Shown here: in pieces, positions 52,687 through 62,412 of the stretch
Position numbering within the stretch: the first letter of the stretch is position 1
Layout: the number at the start of each line of letters is the position of its first letter
Origin: Clostridia bacterium
GTDB lineage: Bacteria; Bacillota; Clostridia; Oscillospirales; Acutalibacteraceae
NCBI GenBank assembly: GCA_017474045.1
Contig: JAFUHX010000056.1
Coordinates: forward strand, 1-64,000
DNA: 64,000 nucleotides
Direction of reading: 5' to 3'
Notes under the pieces: generated by a model
The model's database searches: none
The model's input: only the letters and a program-made list of their open reading frames with translations
What the model was told of the DNA's origin: nothing
Made by a program: the position numbers and the translations under genes

Positions 52687-52715
52687 GGTCGAGATTATAA
52701 TCTATAATCTCGACC
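52687..52715 (-). terminator. Terminator of the metG-tatD operon
   Basis: GGTCGAGATTATA, loop ATC, TATAATCTCGACC. On the minus strand CTTAGTTTTTAAC follows. It lies right outside the mobile element and before insertion may have served the hydrogenase operon from the other side. Confidence 0.75.
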
Positions 52716-52722
52716 ACTTAAA

Positions 52723-53493
52723 TTATTCAATGTTAAAAAGCTTCTTTGCGTTGCTGTTGCAGATATCAATGAGTTCTTGTGTTGAAATACCTCTTAATTT
52801 TGCAATAAACTCAGCTGTGTGAGCTATTAAAGAAGAGTCACATCTTTTTCCTCTGAAGGGAACAGGAGCCATATAAGGACAGTCGGTTTCAAGAAGAAGT
52901 CTGTCTAAGGGAATCATTTCAGCAACCTCAACGCTTTTTCTGGCGTTCTTAAATGTAACAACACCGCCAAGACCGATATACATATCGAGCTTAAGAATAT
53001 CCTTAGCCATTTCAACGCTGCCGCCAAAGCAATGAAGAACACCTTTTGGTTTGTGTCTTGATAAGATTTCCAAAGTGTCAGCATGTGCTTCTCTGTCGTG
53101 AACGATAATGGGGAGGTCAAGTTGCTTTGCAAGAATAATCTGTTTTTCAAAAATATCCTTCTGCATTTTTCTCGGCATAGTGTCCCAATGATAGTCAAGA
53201 CCGATTTCACCAACGGCAACAACCTTTTTTCTGCAATAAAGACCTTTAATTTTTTCAAAATCGCTATATGCAATTTCGGGGTCAGTTTCAGGATGAACAC
53301 CTAAAGCGGAAAAAATAAAGTCATATTTTTCGCTTAAGGCAAGGGTGGTTAAAGAAGAATTGAAGTCACAAGCGCAATTAACGATTGCCGAAACACCGCT
53401 TTCTTTAACAGAGGACAGAGTTTCAGCTCTGTCCTCGTCAAACCATTTGTCATCATAGTGGGCGTGAGTGTCAAAAATATTGCAATAACTCAT
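52723..53493 (-). CDS. tatD: TatD family hydrolase
   Basis: 256 residues, TIM-barrel metal-dependent hydrolase (3'-5' DNA/RNA exonuclease family). Motifs FDTHAHYDDKWFDEDR (metal His pair), VGEIGLDYHW, IVHDREAH and LETDCPYMAPVP. Overlaps metG by ATGA and forms an operon with it, the usual arrangement in Firmicutes. Confidence 0.92.
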   Translation of the reverse strand: MSYCNIFDTHAHYDDKWFDEDRAETLSSVKESGVSAIVNCACDFNSSLTTLALSEKYDFIFSALGVHPETDPEIAYSDFEKIKGLYCRKKVVAVGEIGLDYHWDTMPRKMQKDIFEKQIILAKQLDLPIIVHDREAHADTLEILSRHKPKGVLHCFGGSVEMAKDILKLDMYIGLGGVVTFKNARKSVEVAEMIPLDRLLLETDCPYMAPVPFRGKRCDSSLIAHTAEFIAKLRGISTQELIDICNSNAKKLFNIE

Positions 53494-55427
53494 CTTATTG
53501 TTGCTCCGTTAGGCATTCCGTCAACAAAAACAACCTTAACATCGTCTTCGGCGCAATCAGCGGCAAGAATCATTCCGCAACTTTCCACACCGCAAAGAAC
53601 AGCAGGCTTAAGGTTAGCAACAACAATAACCTTTTTGCCGATAAGGTCTTCAGGCTTATACCATTTTGCAATTCCGGAGGCAACTGTTCTGCTTTTTCCT
53701 GAACCGTCATCAAGAGTAAGCTGAAGAAGCTTTTTAGCTCTCTTAACGGGAACGCAATCAACAATCTGAGCGACCTTCAAAGAAACCTTGGCAAAATCGT
53801 CAATTGAAATTTGAGCAACACCTTCAATTTCTTCAATTGATTTAGCGTTAGCCGCGGCTTCCTTCTGTTTTTCTTCAATTTCAGCAATCATTTTTTCAGC
53901 GTCAATTCTGGCGAAAAGGGGAGTAGCGGTTCCAACAACAGTTCCTGCCTTAAGAGCGCCAAAAGATTCGAGACTGTCATAAGAATTAATGTCACAATTC
54001 ATCTGCTCAAGAATTTTAACTGAAGTTTCAGGCATAAAGGGAGAAATAAGAACAGAAATAAATCTGATACCTTCAAGAAGGTTATAAAGAACAGTTCCGA
54101 GTCTTTCTTTCTGAGCCTCGTCTTTTGCAAGAGCCCATGGAGCTGTTTCGTCAATATATTTGTTACAACGCTTTGCGAAATTCATAACAGCTTCAACAGC
54201 GTCTGCAATATGGTAGCTTGAAATATTCTTTTCAACGCCATTAACAGCTTCGTATGCCGCAGCTTTAAGCTCTTCGTCAAGCTCTTCAGAAGCTGTCGGA
54301 GCCATAACGGTTCCGCCGAAATATTTGTTTGTCATGGCAATTGTTCTGTTAACAAGGTTGCCAAGCGTGTTTGCAAGGTCAGAATTAAAGCGCTCAATAA
54401 TTGTTTCATAGGTTATTGAGCCGTCGTTAGCGTGGGGCATTTCTGAAAGAAGATAATATCTTGTTGCATCAACACCAATAAGCTTTGCCAGGTCATCAGC
54501 ATAAATAACGTTGCCTGTTGATTTCGACATTTTTCCTGTTCCGAAAAGAAGCCACGGATGACCGTAAACCTGCTTCGGAAGAGGTTCGCCGAGAGCCATG
54601 AGCATTGTTGGCCAATAAATTGTGTGGAAACGAACAATGTCTTTTCCAATAATATGAACATCTGCAGGCCAATATTTTTTGTATTGTTCGCCGCTGCCAT
54701 CGGGATCATAGCCCAACGCGGTTATATAGTTTGAAAGAGCGTCGATCCAAACATAAATAACATGTCTGTCATCAAATGAAACGGGAACGCCCCATTTGAA
54801 AGAGGATCTTGAAACGCAAAGGTCCTGAAGACCCGGCTTAATAAAGTTGTTGAGCATTTCTTTTTTTCTGCTCTCAGGATAAATAAAGTTTTCGTTAGCT
54901 TCAATATATTCTTCAAGCTGCTTCTGATATTTTGAAAGTCTGAAGAAATATGCCTCTTCCTTGGCTTTCTTAACTTCACGGCCGCAATCAGGGCATTTTC
55001 CGTCAACGAGCTGAGATTCGGTCCAGAAAGACTCACAAGGAGTGCAATAAAGACCTTCATATTCACTCTTATAAATGTCACCCTGGTCATAGAGCTTTTT
55101 GAAAATCTTCTGAACAGTTTTTTCGTGGTAATCATCAGTTGTTCTTATGAATTTGTCATAGGTAGTGTTGAGAGTATCGCAGATGTCCTTGATTTCGCCT
55201 GCGACCTTGTCAACATATTCCTTTGGTGTAACTCCGGCGTCTCTTGCATATTCCTCAATTTTTTGTCCGTGTTCATCGGTTCCGGTGAGGAAGAAAACGT
55301 CATATCCCTGAAGTCTCTTATATCTTGCAATTGCATCTGTTAAAACAATCTCATAGCTGTTTCCGATATGAGGCTTTCTTGAGGTGTATGCAATAGCTGT
55401 TGTAATATAAAATTTGCCTTTACTCAT
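53490..55427 (-). CDS. metG: Methionyl-tRNA synthetase
   Basis: 645 residues, class I synthetase charging tRNA-Met. HIGH-like motif PHIGNSYEIVLTDAIARYKR, zinc knuckle with CTPCESFW and CPDCGRE, KMSKS-type loop GKMSKSTGN, and C-terminal tRNA-binding domain (KVSLKVAQIVDCVPV ... VVANLKPAVLCGVES). The fusion of that domain to the enzyme is normal for bacterial MetRS. First gene of the metG-tatD operon. Confidence 0.96.
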   Translation of the reverse strand: MSKGKFYITTAIAYTSRKPHIGNSYEIVLTDAIARYKRLQGYDVFFLTGTDEHGQKIEEYARDAGVTPKEYVDKVAGEIKDICDTLNTTYDKFIRTTDDYHEKTVQKIFKKLYDQGDIYKSEYEGLYCTPCESFWTESQLVDGKCPDCGREVKKAKEEAYFFRLSKYQKQLEEYIEANENFIYPESRKKEMLNNFIKPGLQDLCVSRSSFKWGVPVSFDDRHVIYVWIDALSNYITALGYDPDGSGEQYKKYWPADVHIIGKDIVRFHTIYWPTMLMALGEPLPKQVYGHPWLLFGTGKMSKSTGNVIYADDLAKLIGVDATRYYLLSEMPHANDGSITYETIIERFNSDLANTLGNLVNRTIAMTNKYFGGTVMAPTASEELDEELKAAAYEAVNGVEKNISSYHIADAVEAVMNFAKRCNKYIDETAPWALAKDEAQKERLGTVLYNLLEGIRFISVLISPFMPETSVKILEQMNCDINSYDSLESFGALKAGTVVGTATPLFARIDAEKMIAEIEEKQKEAAANAKSIEEIEGVAQISIDDFAKVSLKVAQIVDCVPVKRAKKLLQLTLDDGSGKSRTVASGIAKWYKPEDLIGKKVIVVANLKPAVLCGVESCGMILAADCAEDDVKVVFVDGMPNGATIR

Positions 55428-55515
55428 AGATTTTTTCTCTGCCTTTCATAAATAATAACCTATATATTTTAACAGCATCAGCGCCGCTTTGTCAATGAAA
55501 AACCAATGTTTGATT

Positions 55516-58500
55516 TTATTTTTTCAAAGTTTTGGCAGAAACGGCAGCTGATTTTGAACCGTAAACCTTTGCGTTATCAGAAACGGAAAGGCTTTTAATA
55601 ACATAGGTGTGTTTGGTGTTGGACTTAAGACCCTTTAAGGTAATATATTTTTTTGTTGTTGAAGTAACCTTAACATATTTTCCGGTTGATTTATTAAGAC
55701 GGTAAATAACATATTTTTCTGCTCCGGTTGCGGCTTTCCATGAAAGCTTATAGGAGCTTGAGGTTGCTTTTGAAACAGTAATTCCGGTAACCTTTGAGGG
55801 CTTTGTTGTTGCTTCAAATGCATCTGAAGAAGTTGCAAAAAATGTTTTTGAACCAACCTTGCGATAGGCTTTAACCTTGAATTTTCTTTCTTCACCGGAT
55901 GAAAGCCCTGTGATTTTATATTTAGTTGAAGAAACATCCTTCAGCTTTTTATATGATTTAGATTTTGTGTTGTAATAATAGATTCTGTAGCCGGTTGCGC
56001 CTGAAACGCCCTTCCATGAAAGAGTCAGGGATGTTGAAGAAACGCTTGATTGCTTAAGTGAACCAACTTTTGCAGGGGCAGTATATGCTGTTACAACTGA
56101 GCTGAAAGAGCCACCGAAATCTTTACCGTAAACAGTTAAATATGCGCGGACCTTGAATTTGTAGCTTGAAGAATATTTAAGTCCGGAAAAGGTAATAGAG
56201 GTGTTGCTTGTTCTCTTATATAACTCATATTTCTTTTTCTCAGAGTTATAAAGATAAACGGAATATCCGCTGACTCCGTCAATTTTTTTCCAGCTGAGCT
56301 TAACCTTGCCGGAGCCGGAGTCACTTTGCTTCAATCCGGTTACTTTTTGAGGCTTAATTGTCGGAGGAGTATATTTGCAAACAGGGGAGTATTCAGAAAC
56401 AATTTCCTCATTGCCGACTGTTCTGAAAGCAACAACGCTGTAGCCGGTGTTTTTGATAACACTGTTTGATGCATCATAATAAACATTCTCTGTGGCTTCT
56501 GTTTGCGCAATCATTGTGTAAGTTTTGTTTTTTTCGTCATAAACAAAAACTCTGTAGCCGTCGGCGGCGTCAACTGCTTTCCATGAGATTTTTACTGCAA
56601 TATAACCATCGTTCACAGCAACGGGCAATGTTGGGGCAGGGATCGTTCCTGAGTCGGTTGTAACAACCTTTAAAGCACTTGTGAAGGGTGAAAATCTTTT
56701 TGAGTTGTTAAAGCCCCTTAAATATACATAATAGGTTTCCCCCGGCTTAAGTCCCGTGATATTAATCGAGGCCTCCGTTGTTGAAAATCTTTTAATAATT
56801 TCACCAACAGAATTTGTTAAATTAAGCTCAAAGGTTTTATAGTATGAACCGGTGTCAAAGCTGACAGTTGCTGTGGTGTCGTCAATTGAAGAAATAACAG
56901 GCTGAGAAATACCTTTTTCTCCAAGAACTTCAAGAACGCTGTATCTTGCTTTGCCATAATATCCCATGGAGTTATAAGCGGTGATATCAACTGTTCCTTT
57001 TTTCAGGAAGACAATTTTGTCTGCGCAATAATCAAGATATCCGCTGAAAACATAACCGGTATAGGTCTTGTTGTTATAGCTAAATCTGATTCTATGCCAG
57101 ATGGGGTAGGCGGCGCTTGAGGTAGAAGAAGAGTTGATAATTTCAACATAAGTGCCCTGCGGAAGCTGGAATTCAAGCTTTCCGTAAGTTGTTGAAGGGC
57201 CGAGACGAATATTGCAGGTAGTGTTTACCGTAGCGTTGCAGATTCTTGCAACTGTTGAATCTGAAGAAACATAAGAAAACTCTGTTTCAGGAGTGTTTTT
57301 AGAAACAAAAGGCTCAAAATCGCCAATTTGAGCATAAGTGTTGATCAGAAAATCAAAATAGTTGCTGTAAACATATCCGGTATAAGTATTACCGTTTTTT
57401 ACGCAGGATATTTTTGACCAATAGGGATAGCTGCTTACGCTGTTAGGATTTTTGTTGTCGGTAAAAACCGTTTCAAGAATTTGAACCTTGTCTCCGAGAA
57501 CAATACTGAAGCCTGCTTTTGAATAAAGAGTTGAAGGCCCGGTTCTGACATTGCAGTTTGTCCATGCCTTCGCTGAAAGGTTTGCGCTGTCTTCATAGCT
57601 GATTTTTCCGGAAGTAAGGTTTTCCTGGGGCATATTTTTATAAATGGGAATTTCAAAAACAAATGAGCTTTGCAAAACGCCGCTTTTTTCATAGGAAAGA
57701 TATGTTGAATAAGCAGGAGCTGCAGCACCCGCAAGATTTGTCATATATTGATGAGTAAACTTTGTTTTTTTTGCTGAGGGTGAAACATTGAAGCGCTGAA
57801 AATAAGATGTGTTCTGTCCGAGGTCTATATATTGTTCTCCAACAAAGTTGGCGCCGTTAATAATTGATTTTCTTGGCGAAATCCAAGGTCTTCCATAGGT
57901 GGAATCAGCGTATGTTCCGTTTGAAGCTGCCCATTTCAAGCCTTTTTCAATGGGGTTACCGCCGTCATAAGCACCAATATTATAGAAATTATAAATTCCG
58001 GGATAGGTGGCTTGCTGCCCTGTTACACTTGCGCTGCCCTTGGCTCCCACTTCATTTAAGATTTTTGAAGCAAGATAGCAAGGGTTGATGTTATATTTTT
58101 TTCCGGCGTGATAAATAACCTCAGCGTAGGTTTCGTCTGTTGAGGTTTTTTTCTCGTTTAAAACATAGGTGAATGTTCCGTCGCTTTTTTCTTTAACCTT
58201 TCCTCCCCAATAGCTGATTTTTGTGTCATACATAAAGCTTCCCTTGAGAACACCCTCAACTGTTTCAACGGTAAGAGCAGAGTTAAAGGAAAGTCTTTCA
58301 AATTGAAAAATACCCTCTTCGTTAAGAAAGTTTCTCGGATCCATATAGTATTCAATGGCTAATCGGTTGGCTTTAACAAAGCCTGAATCTTTAGAAATAT
58401 ATGTGTCTGTTTCAGCGTTGTAGTCGTCAGATTCTCTGCTTTTGAACAAGTCAGAAGAAGATGATGAAACAAGGCTCATGTCGTCTCTGTATTGCATTTC

Positions 58501-58725
58501 AGTGCTGAGATTCCAGTCAAGCCCCGTGTCAACAGCAACAAATTTCCAGTTTGGATATTTTTTGTGAAGGGTTCTGAGATAAGGCTTGTAGCTTTCAGGA
58601 AAAGACGAAATTTCCTCTTCAAAACTGTCAATGGCCGTTGCGTTGACGCTTGTTGCCGAAACTAAGGAAATAACGCATAAAATAAGAGAAATGAAAATAA
58701 TAAACAATTTTTTTGTTTTCTTCAT
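55516..58725 (-). CDS. Secreted N-acetylglucosaminidase with SH3 and Fn3-like repeats
   Basis: 1069 residues. Signal peptide (MKKTKKLFIIFISLILCVIS...). A glucosaminidase domain (about 120-330; YNINPCYLASKILNEVGAKG, GIYNFYNIGAYDGG) cleaves peptidoglycan glycan strands. Two bacterial SH3 domains (about 390-465 and 490-570; NVRTGPSTLYSKAG, NIRLGPSTTYGKLE) probably bind the wall. Then five fibronectin-III-like repeats (about 600-1065) with recurring LSWKAV and TGYxVY/SGYSVYLYN patterns. No LPXTG or transmembrane end. Likely an autolysin/cell-wall remodelling enzyme. Transcribed 56 bases after the DivIVA-like gene. Confidence 0.9.
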   Translation of the reverse strand: MKKTKKLFIIFISLILCVISLVSATSVNATAIDSFEEEISSFPESYKPYLRTLHKKYPNWKFVAVDTGLDWNLSTEMQYRDDMSLVSSSSSDLFKSRESDDYNAETDTYISKDSGFVKANRLAIEYYMDPRNFLNEEGIFQFERLSFNSALTVETVEGVLKGSFMYDTKISYWGGKVKEKSDGTFTYVLNEKKTSTDETYAEVIYHAGKKYNINPCYLASKILNEVGAKGSASVTGQQATYPGIYNFYNIGAYDGGNPIEKGLKWAASNGTYADSTYGRPWISPRKSIINGANFVGEQYIDLGQNTSYFQRFNVSPSAKKTKFTHQYMTNLAGAAAPAYSTYLSYEKSGVLQSSFVFEIPIYKNMPQENLTSGKISYEDSANLSAKAWTNCNVRTGPSTLYSKAGFSIVLGDKVQILETVFTDNKNPNSVSSYPYWSKISCVKNGNTYTGYVYSNYFDFLINTYAQIGDFEPFVSKNTPETEFSYVSSDSTVARICNATVNTTCNIRLGPSTTYGKLEFQLPQGTYVEIINSSSTSSAAYPIWHRIRFSYNNKTYTGYVFSGYLDYCADKIVFLKKGTVDITAYNSMGYYGKARYSVLEVLGEKGISQPVISSIDDTTATVSFDTGSYYKTFELNLTNSVGEIIKRFSTTEASINITGLKPGETYYVYLRGFNNSKRFSPFTSALKVVTTDSGTIPAPTLPVAVNDGYIAVKISWKAVDAADGYRVFVYDEKNKTYTMIAQTEATENVYYDASNSVIKNTGYSVVAFRTVGNEEIVSEYSPVCKYTPPTIKPQKVTGLKQSDSGSGKVKLSWKKIDGVSGYSVYLYNSEKKKYELYKRTSNTSITFSGLKYSSSYKFKVRAYLTVYGKDFGGSFSSVVTAYTAPAKVGSLKQSSVSSTSLTLSWKGVSGATGYRIYYYNTKSKSYKKLKDVSSTKYKITGLSSGEERKFKVKAYRKVGSKTFFATSSDAFEATTKPSKVTGITVSKATSSSYKLSWKAATGAEKYVIYRLNKSTGKYVKVTSTTKKYITLKGLKSNTKHTYVIKSLSVSDNAKVYGSKSAAVSAKTLKK

Positions 58726-58781
58726 ATAAAAATCCTTTCTTTTAAAAACAGCCCGATTAAATGAAATCGGGCATAATTATG

Positions 58782-59417
58782 TCAGTTTGAAACAAAAGCA
58801 GAAGATAAAATTCCGTCTAAAATCGAGCCGGAGCCTGATGGGGCGTCGGCAGCTTTTTCAGTATTTTTTTCAGAAACCTTTGCCTGAGAAATAATGTCGT
58901 CAAAAAAGCTCTTAGGCTCAGAAGCTTCTTCTGTCGGAGCTTCTTCAGCTTCAATTTTTTCTTCGTCTTTTAAAATGTTTTCAACAAGTGCTTCATGAAG
59001 GTCAGAAGCTAAAACGTCGTTGTTATCCTCTTCTGTTTCTGAAAAAGCAACATTAACGCTAAGGCTGTTTTCGCTGATCTTTGAAATAAAGTCACCGAGA
59101 CTTGAACAAAGAAGGTCAGCCGTTTTTCTCAGCTGTTCAGTAGCTTCATTAATTTCAGAAACAGAGCTTAGAATCTGTTTGCTTGATGAGTCAATTGCTT
59201 CAGTGGGAATTTCAAAGCTCTGGCTGTCGTTTTCAATCGGAAGAGAGAGTCCGATTGATTCGAGGTCTCTGATTTTCTTTTTCAGACCTGAAATGGTTTC
59301 TTCAACCTGCTGACGATATGAATGAAAGTCGTTTCTCATAGTTTCAATGTAATCAATAACATCGTCTTTATTGAAACCGCCGAAAACAACGGTTCTGAAT
59401 AAGTGGTTATTTTCCAT
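58782..59417 (-). CDS. DivIVA-like coiled-coil protein
   Basis: 211 residues. The N-terminus (RTVVFGGFNKDDVIDYIETM) resembles the membrane-binding DivIVA domain; a coiled coil follows (YRQQVEETISGLKKKIRDLE). The second half is acidic and low-complexity (EEAPTEEASEPKSFFDDIIS). ATG 59417 with AGGATG upstream. Probably localises to curved membrane or septum; it precedes the glucosaminidase gene, so it may couple wall hydrolysis to division. Confidence 0.65.
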   Translation of the reverse strand: MENNHLFRTVVFGGFNKDDVIDYIETMRNDFHSYRQQVEETISGLKKKIRDLESIGLSLPIENDSQSFEIPTEAIDSSSKQILSSVSEINEATEQLRKTADLLCSSLGDFISKISENSLSVNVAFSETEEDNNDVLASDLHEALVENILKDEEKIEAEEAPTEEASEPKSFFDDIISQAKVSEKNTEKAADAPSGSGSILDGILSSAFVSN

Positions 59418-59547
59418 AAATTTCATCCTGAGATACTAAGAATCGGCTCTTTAATATCTTTCCTTTCATGTTATGTTAAACTTTATAGAATCTAATTAAA
59501 ATATACAATAAAATTCTATCATTTTTCTCAGCAAATTTCAACTGATA

Positions 59548-59576
59548 TTGCAAAAAAAGTTAGTCTTTGATATAAT
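59548..59576 (+). promoter_or_regulatory. Promoter of the cca operon
   Basis: TTGCAA at 59548-59553, 17-base spacer, extended -10 TGATATAAT (59571-59576). Confidence 0.65.
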
Positions 59577-59602
59577 AACGAAGAAATAAAGAGGTGAAAG
59601 AA

Positions 59603-60925
59603 ATGATTGAACTGACATCTCAGGCTGAAAAAGCGTTAGAATTATTGGAAAACAGCGGTTTTGAAGCTTTTGTTGTCGGCGGCTTTGTCAGAGATTGTGT
59701 AATGCAGCGGCATTGCAATGATGTTGATATAACAACCAATGCTTTTCCGGAAGAAATAAAAGAGTGTTTTTCTTCATTTAAAACGATTGATACCGGAATT
59801 AAGCATGGAACCGTTACTGTTTTAATTGATGAAATACCAATAGAAATAACAACCTACAGATCAGACGGAGTTTACAGCGACAACCGCCATCCTGAAAGTA
59901 TTTCTTTTTGCAAAAGCCTGAAGGAAGATGTTTCACGCCGCGATTTTACAATTAATGCCCTTGCATATAGCCGAAAAGCAGGAATTGTTGACTATTTCGG
60001 CGGAGTTAAAGATATTGAAAACAAAACAATCAGAGCAATAGGAGATCCTGAAAAGCGTTTTCGCGAAGATGCACTAAGAATACTTCGTGCAATAAGATTC
60101 TCCTCTGTTTTGGGATTTGAAATTGAAGAAAAAACAAAATGCGCTATTCATCAACTGAAAAATTTGATATGCAATATTTCCGTTGAGAGAATTGCTGTGG
60201 AAATGAAAAGACTTTTGTGCGGAAAAAATGTTAAAAATGTAATGCTTGAATATTTTGATGTTTTTCAGCTTGTGTGTCCTGAACTTTCCGGAATGAAAGG
60301 CTTTGATCAAAGAAATTTTCACCATAAATTTGATATCTGGGAGCATACCGCTGTTGTTGTTGAAAACGCCCCTTCAGTTGATTATCTTCGACTTACAGCT
60401 TTGTTCCATGACTGCGGAAAGGTTGATACTTTTTCTCTTGATAAAAACGGTGTCGGCCATTTTTATTCTCATGCATCTGTCAGCGCTGAAAAAGCAGAAA
60501 CGGCGCTCAGACGATTGAAGTTTGATAATTTTACTGTTTCAAGAGTTAAAACTCTTGTCAAGATTCATGACACACCTCTTGAAGAAAGCGAAACCTATTT
60601 GAAAAAGCGTCTTTCTAAGTTGGGATATAATGTTTTAAAAGAGCTTATTTCTGTTCAGCGCGCTGATACTCTTGGACTTGCCGATGAATTTCACAGCAGA
60701 AAAGAGCATTTTGACTGCTTGGAAGAAATGATTGAAAAAATTATTCTTCAGGGTCAATGCTTTTCAATAAAGGATTTGGCTGTTGACGGAAACGATCTGA
60801 TAGAAATCGGCTTTAGAGGAAAAGCTATTGGAGAAGCTCTCGCGTTTCTTCTTGAAGCTGTAATCGGTGAGAAGGTTGAAAATCAAAAAGAGAGCCTGAT
60901 AAATTATTTGAAAAGAGAGGAATAA
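59603..60925 (+). CDS. cca: CCA tRNA nucleotidyltransferase
   Basis: 440 residues. Class II polymerase-beta nucleotidyltransferase that adds or repairs the 3' CCA of tRNAs. Motif A FVVGGFVRDCVM with CNDVDITT (catalytic Asp pair), template motif RRDFTINALAYS, then REDALRILRAIRFSS; a C-terminal HD domain FHDCGKVDTF. ATG 59603 follows GAGGTG. Next gene begins 2 bases after. Confidence 0.93.
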   Translation: MIELTSQAEKALELLENSGFEAFVVGGFVRDCVMQRHCNDVDITTNAFPEEIKECFSSFKTIDTGIKHGTVTVLIDEIPIEITTYRSDGVYSDNRHPESISFCKSLKEDVSRRDFTINALAYSRKAGIVDYFGGVKDIENKTIRAIGDPEKRFREDALRILRAIRFSSVLGFEIEEKTKCAIHQLKNLICNISVERIAVEMKRLLCGKNVKNVMLEYFDVFQLVCPELSGMKGFDQRNFHHKFDIWEHTAVVVENAPSVDYLRLTALFHDCGKVDTFSLDKNGVGHFYSHASVSAEKAETALRRLKFDNFTVSRVKTLVKIHDTPLEESETYLKKRLSKLGYNVLKELISVQRADTLGLADEFHSRKEHFDCLEEMIEKIILQGQCFSIKDLAVDGNDLIEIGFRGKAIGEALAFLLEAVIGEKVENQKESLINYLKREE

Positions 60926-60927
60926 CC

Positions 60928-61761
60928 ATGACCAAAAGAATTAAACTATTGATTGTTGCAGTAATAATAGCGGCTGTTGTATCGTCAGCAATAATTGTTC
61001 CGCAATATCTTTCTGAAACTGTTAAAAGCGATATTTCCTTTTCGGCAAGAACAAATAATGAACCGCTTTATGTTGCCCACAGAGGCCTTTCTTCGTTGTG
61101 TCCTCAGAATACACTTCCTGCCTTTGAAGCGGCGGCTGAATATGGCTTTTACGGCTATGAACTCGATGTTCACACTACCGCTGACGGAAAATGGGTGGTT
61201 ATTCATAACGACACCGTTGATTCAATGACAAACGGTGAAGGCGAGGTTGAAAAGTTCACTTTTGATGAAATAAGAAAACTGAAAATAGACTCCGGTAATG
61301 GAATTGAAAACCACCGGAATCTTCAGATTCCTACTTTGGAAGAAAGCCTTGAAATTTGCAAAAGAAGCAATATAATTCCCTTCATTGAAATCAAAAAATG
61401 CGATGTTAAATATATGCAAGGGTTTATTGAGATACTCAATAAATTCGGAATAAGAGAAAAGTGTGTTGTTATTTCTTTCAACTTTGATTATCTTCTTGAG
61501 GTTCAGAAATATTCACCCGAAACCGAGCTTATGTATTTAATCAGCAAGCCTACCATGGAAGCGGTTGATAGGTGCGCTGAAAACGGAAAAATAGGCTTTG
61601 ATTTTAACTATAAAAAGGCATATATGCGCCCTGGTGTTATAAAATATGCCAAAGAAAAAGGATTGAAGCTGGGCGCCTGGACGGTTGACAACACAATCGA
61701 CTGCGATTTAATGAGGGCCTTCGGCGTTGAAATAATAACAACAAACAGAATTCTTCCCTGA
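60928..61761 (+). CDS. Glycerophosphodiester phosphodiesterase
   Basis: 277 residues, GDPD TIM barrel. An N-terminal hydrophobic signal/anchor (about 5-25) places it outside the membrane. Catalytic motif VAHRGLSSLCPQNT (HR and N), ELDVHTTADG (Glu-Asp metal ligands), IHNDTVD (second His). It releases glycerol-3-phosphate from deacylated phospholipids. Operon with cca. Confidence 0.92.
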   Translation: MTKRIKLLIVAVIIAAVVSSAIIVPQYLSETVKSDISFSARTNNEPLYVAHRGLSSLCPQNTLPAFEAAAEYGFYGYELDVHTTADGKWVVIHNDTVDSMTNGEGEVEKFTFDEIRKLKIDSGNGIENHRNLQIPTLEESLEICKRSNIIPFIEIKKCDVKYMQGFIEILNKFGIREKCVVISFNFDYLLEVQKYSPETELMYLISKPTMEAVDRCAENGKIGFDFNYKKAYMRPGVIKYAKEKGLKLGAWTVDNTIDCDLMRAFGVEIITTNRILP

Positions 61762-61815
61762 AATAATTTCGAGAAATTTTGCAATAAAATTTGCAATAAA
61801 AATTGAAAAAAAGAC

Positions 61816-61844
61816 TTTACTTTTTGTTTTTCTTATGATATAAT
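61816..61844 (+). promoter_or_regulatory. Promoter of rpsO
   Basis: TTTACT at 61816-61821, 17-base spacer, extended -10 TGATATAAT (TATAAT 61839-61844). Confidence 0.7.
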
Positions 61845-61850
61845 CTTTCA

Positions 61851-61935
61851 GCATTATGCCGATTACACGGGTTGCGGACCAAGCCCAAAGGGTATTTCAC
61901 CAACCGTTTCCTGAGTGTCTGGCAAGTGACTATTT
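61851..61935 (+). promoter_or_regulatory. Structured rpsO leader, candidate S15 autoregulatory element
   Basis: About 100 untranslated bases. GCC at 61858 and GGC at 61921-61923 can close a structure, with ACAC/GTGT, GGTTG/CAACC and CCC-AAA-GGG pairings inside. Ribosomal protein S15 is known to regulate its own mRNA by binding such leaders; this case is assigned by context and foldability only. Confidence 0.45.
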
Positions 61936-61952
61936 TTAATGAGGTGAAAACA

Positions 61953-62219
61953 ATGATCACAAAAGAAGAAAAGACAGCAATCATCGCTGAGTATGCTACT
62001 CACGAAGGTGACACAGGTTCTCCCGAGGTTCAGATCGCAATCCTCACTCACAGAATCAACACCCTTACTGAGCATCTCAAGTCAAACAAAAAAGATCACC
62101 ACTCACGCCGTGGTCTTCTTAAGATGGTTGGTCACAGAAGAAACCTTCTTGCTTATCTTCAGAAGAATGATATCGAAAGATACCGTTCAATCGTTGCAAG
62201 ACTCGGTCTTCGTAAATAA
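61953..62219 (+). CDS. rpsO: 30S ribosomal protein S15
   Basis: 88 residues, exact family length. Characteristic [33 protein letters not shown] and [10 protein letters not shown] segments. Binds the central domain of 16S rRNA. ATG 61953 with GAGGTG upstream; a longer frame from 61872 is non-homologous leader. pnp follows, the common rpsO-pnp order. Confidence 0.96.
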   Translation: MITKEEKTAIIAEYATHEGDTGSPEVQIAILTHRINTLTEHLKSNKKDHHSRRGLLKMVGHRRNLLAYLQKNDIERYRSIVARLGLRK

Positions 62220-62230
62220 TCACGCAATTG

Positions 62231-62258
62231 AAGGCAGACATGTTTTATATCGTGTCTG
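62231..62258 (+). terminator. Terminator of rpsO
   Basis: AAGGCAGACA, loop of 12, TGTCTGCCTTTT. Good stem and U-run. Confidence 0.75.
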
Positions 62259-62299
62259 CCTTTTGCACGATTATTTCAGTTAAATCATTTTAAAATTTA

Positions 62300-62376
62300 C
62301 ACGAGGTCGATTAATGGGGTTAGCACTAAATTGAGCGCTTTCAGAGCGTTGAATTTATTGCTAAACCTGCCTCGTG
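62300..62376 (+). promoter_or_regulatory. Long stem-loop in the pnp leader
   Basis: Nested pairings: CACGAGG (62300-62306) with CCTCGTG (62370-62376), GGTTAGCA (62318-62325) with TGCTAAACC (62359-62367), TAAATT (62327-62332) with AATTTA (62352-62357), and CGCT/AGCG at the top. The ribosome-binding site is 25 bases downstream. In E. coli a comparable pnp leader stem is cut by RNase III and PNPase for feedback control; whether that holds here is inference. Confidence 0.55.
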
Positions 62377-62412
62377 TGGATATATATCAAATTTATAAAG
62401 AGAGGTATTATT

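Noticed and set aside
55330-55400. HIGN instead of HIGH in the methionyl-tRNA synthetase
   Set aside because: As far as I know, MetRS of many Firmicutes have variants of this motif; the rest of the enzyme is intact.
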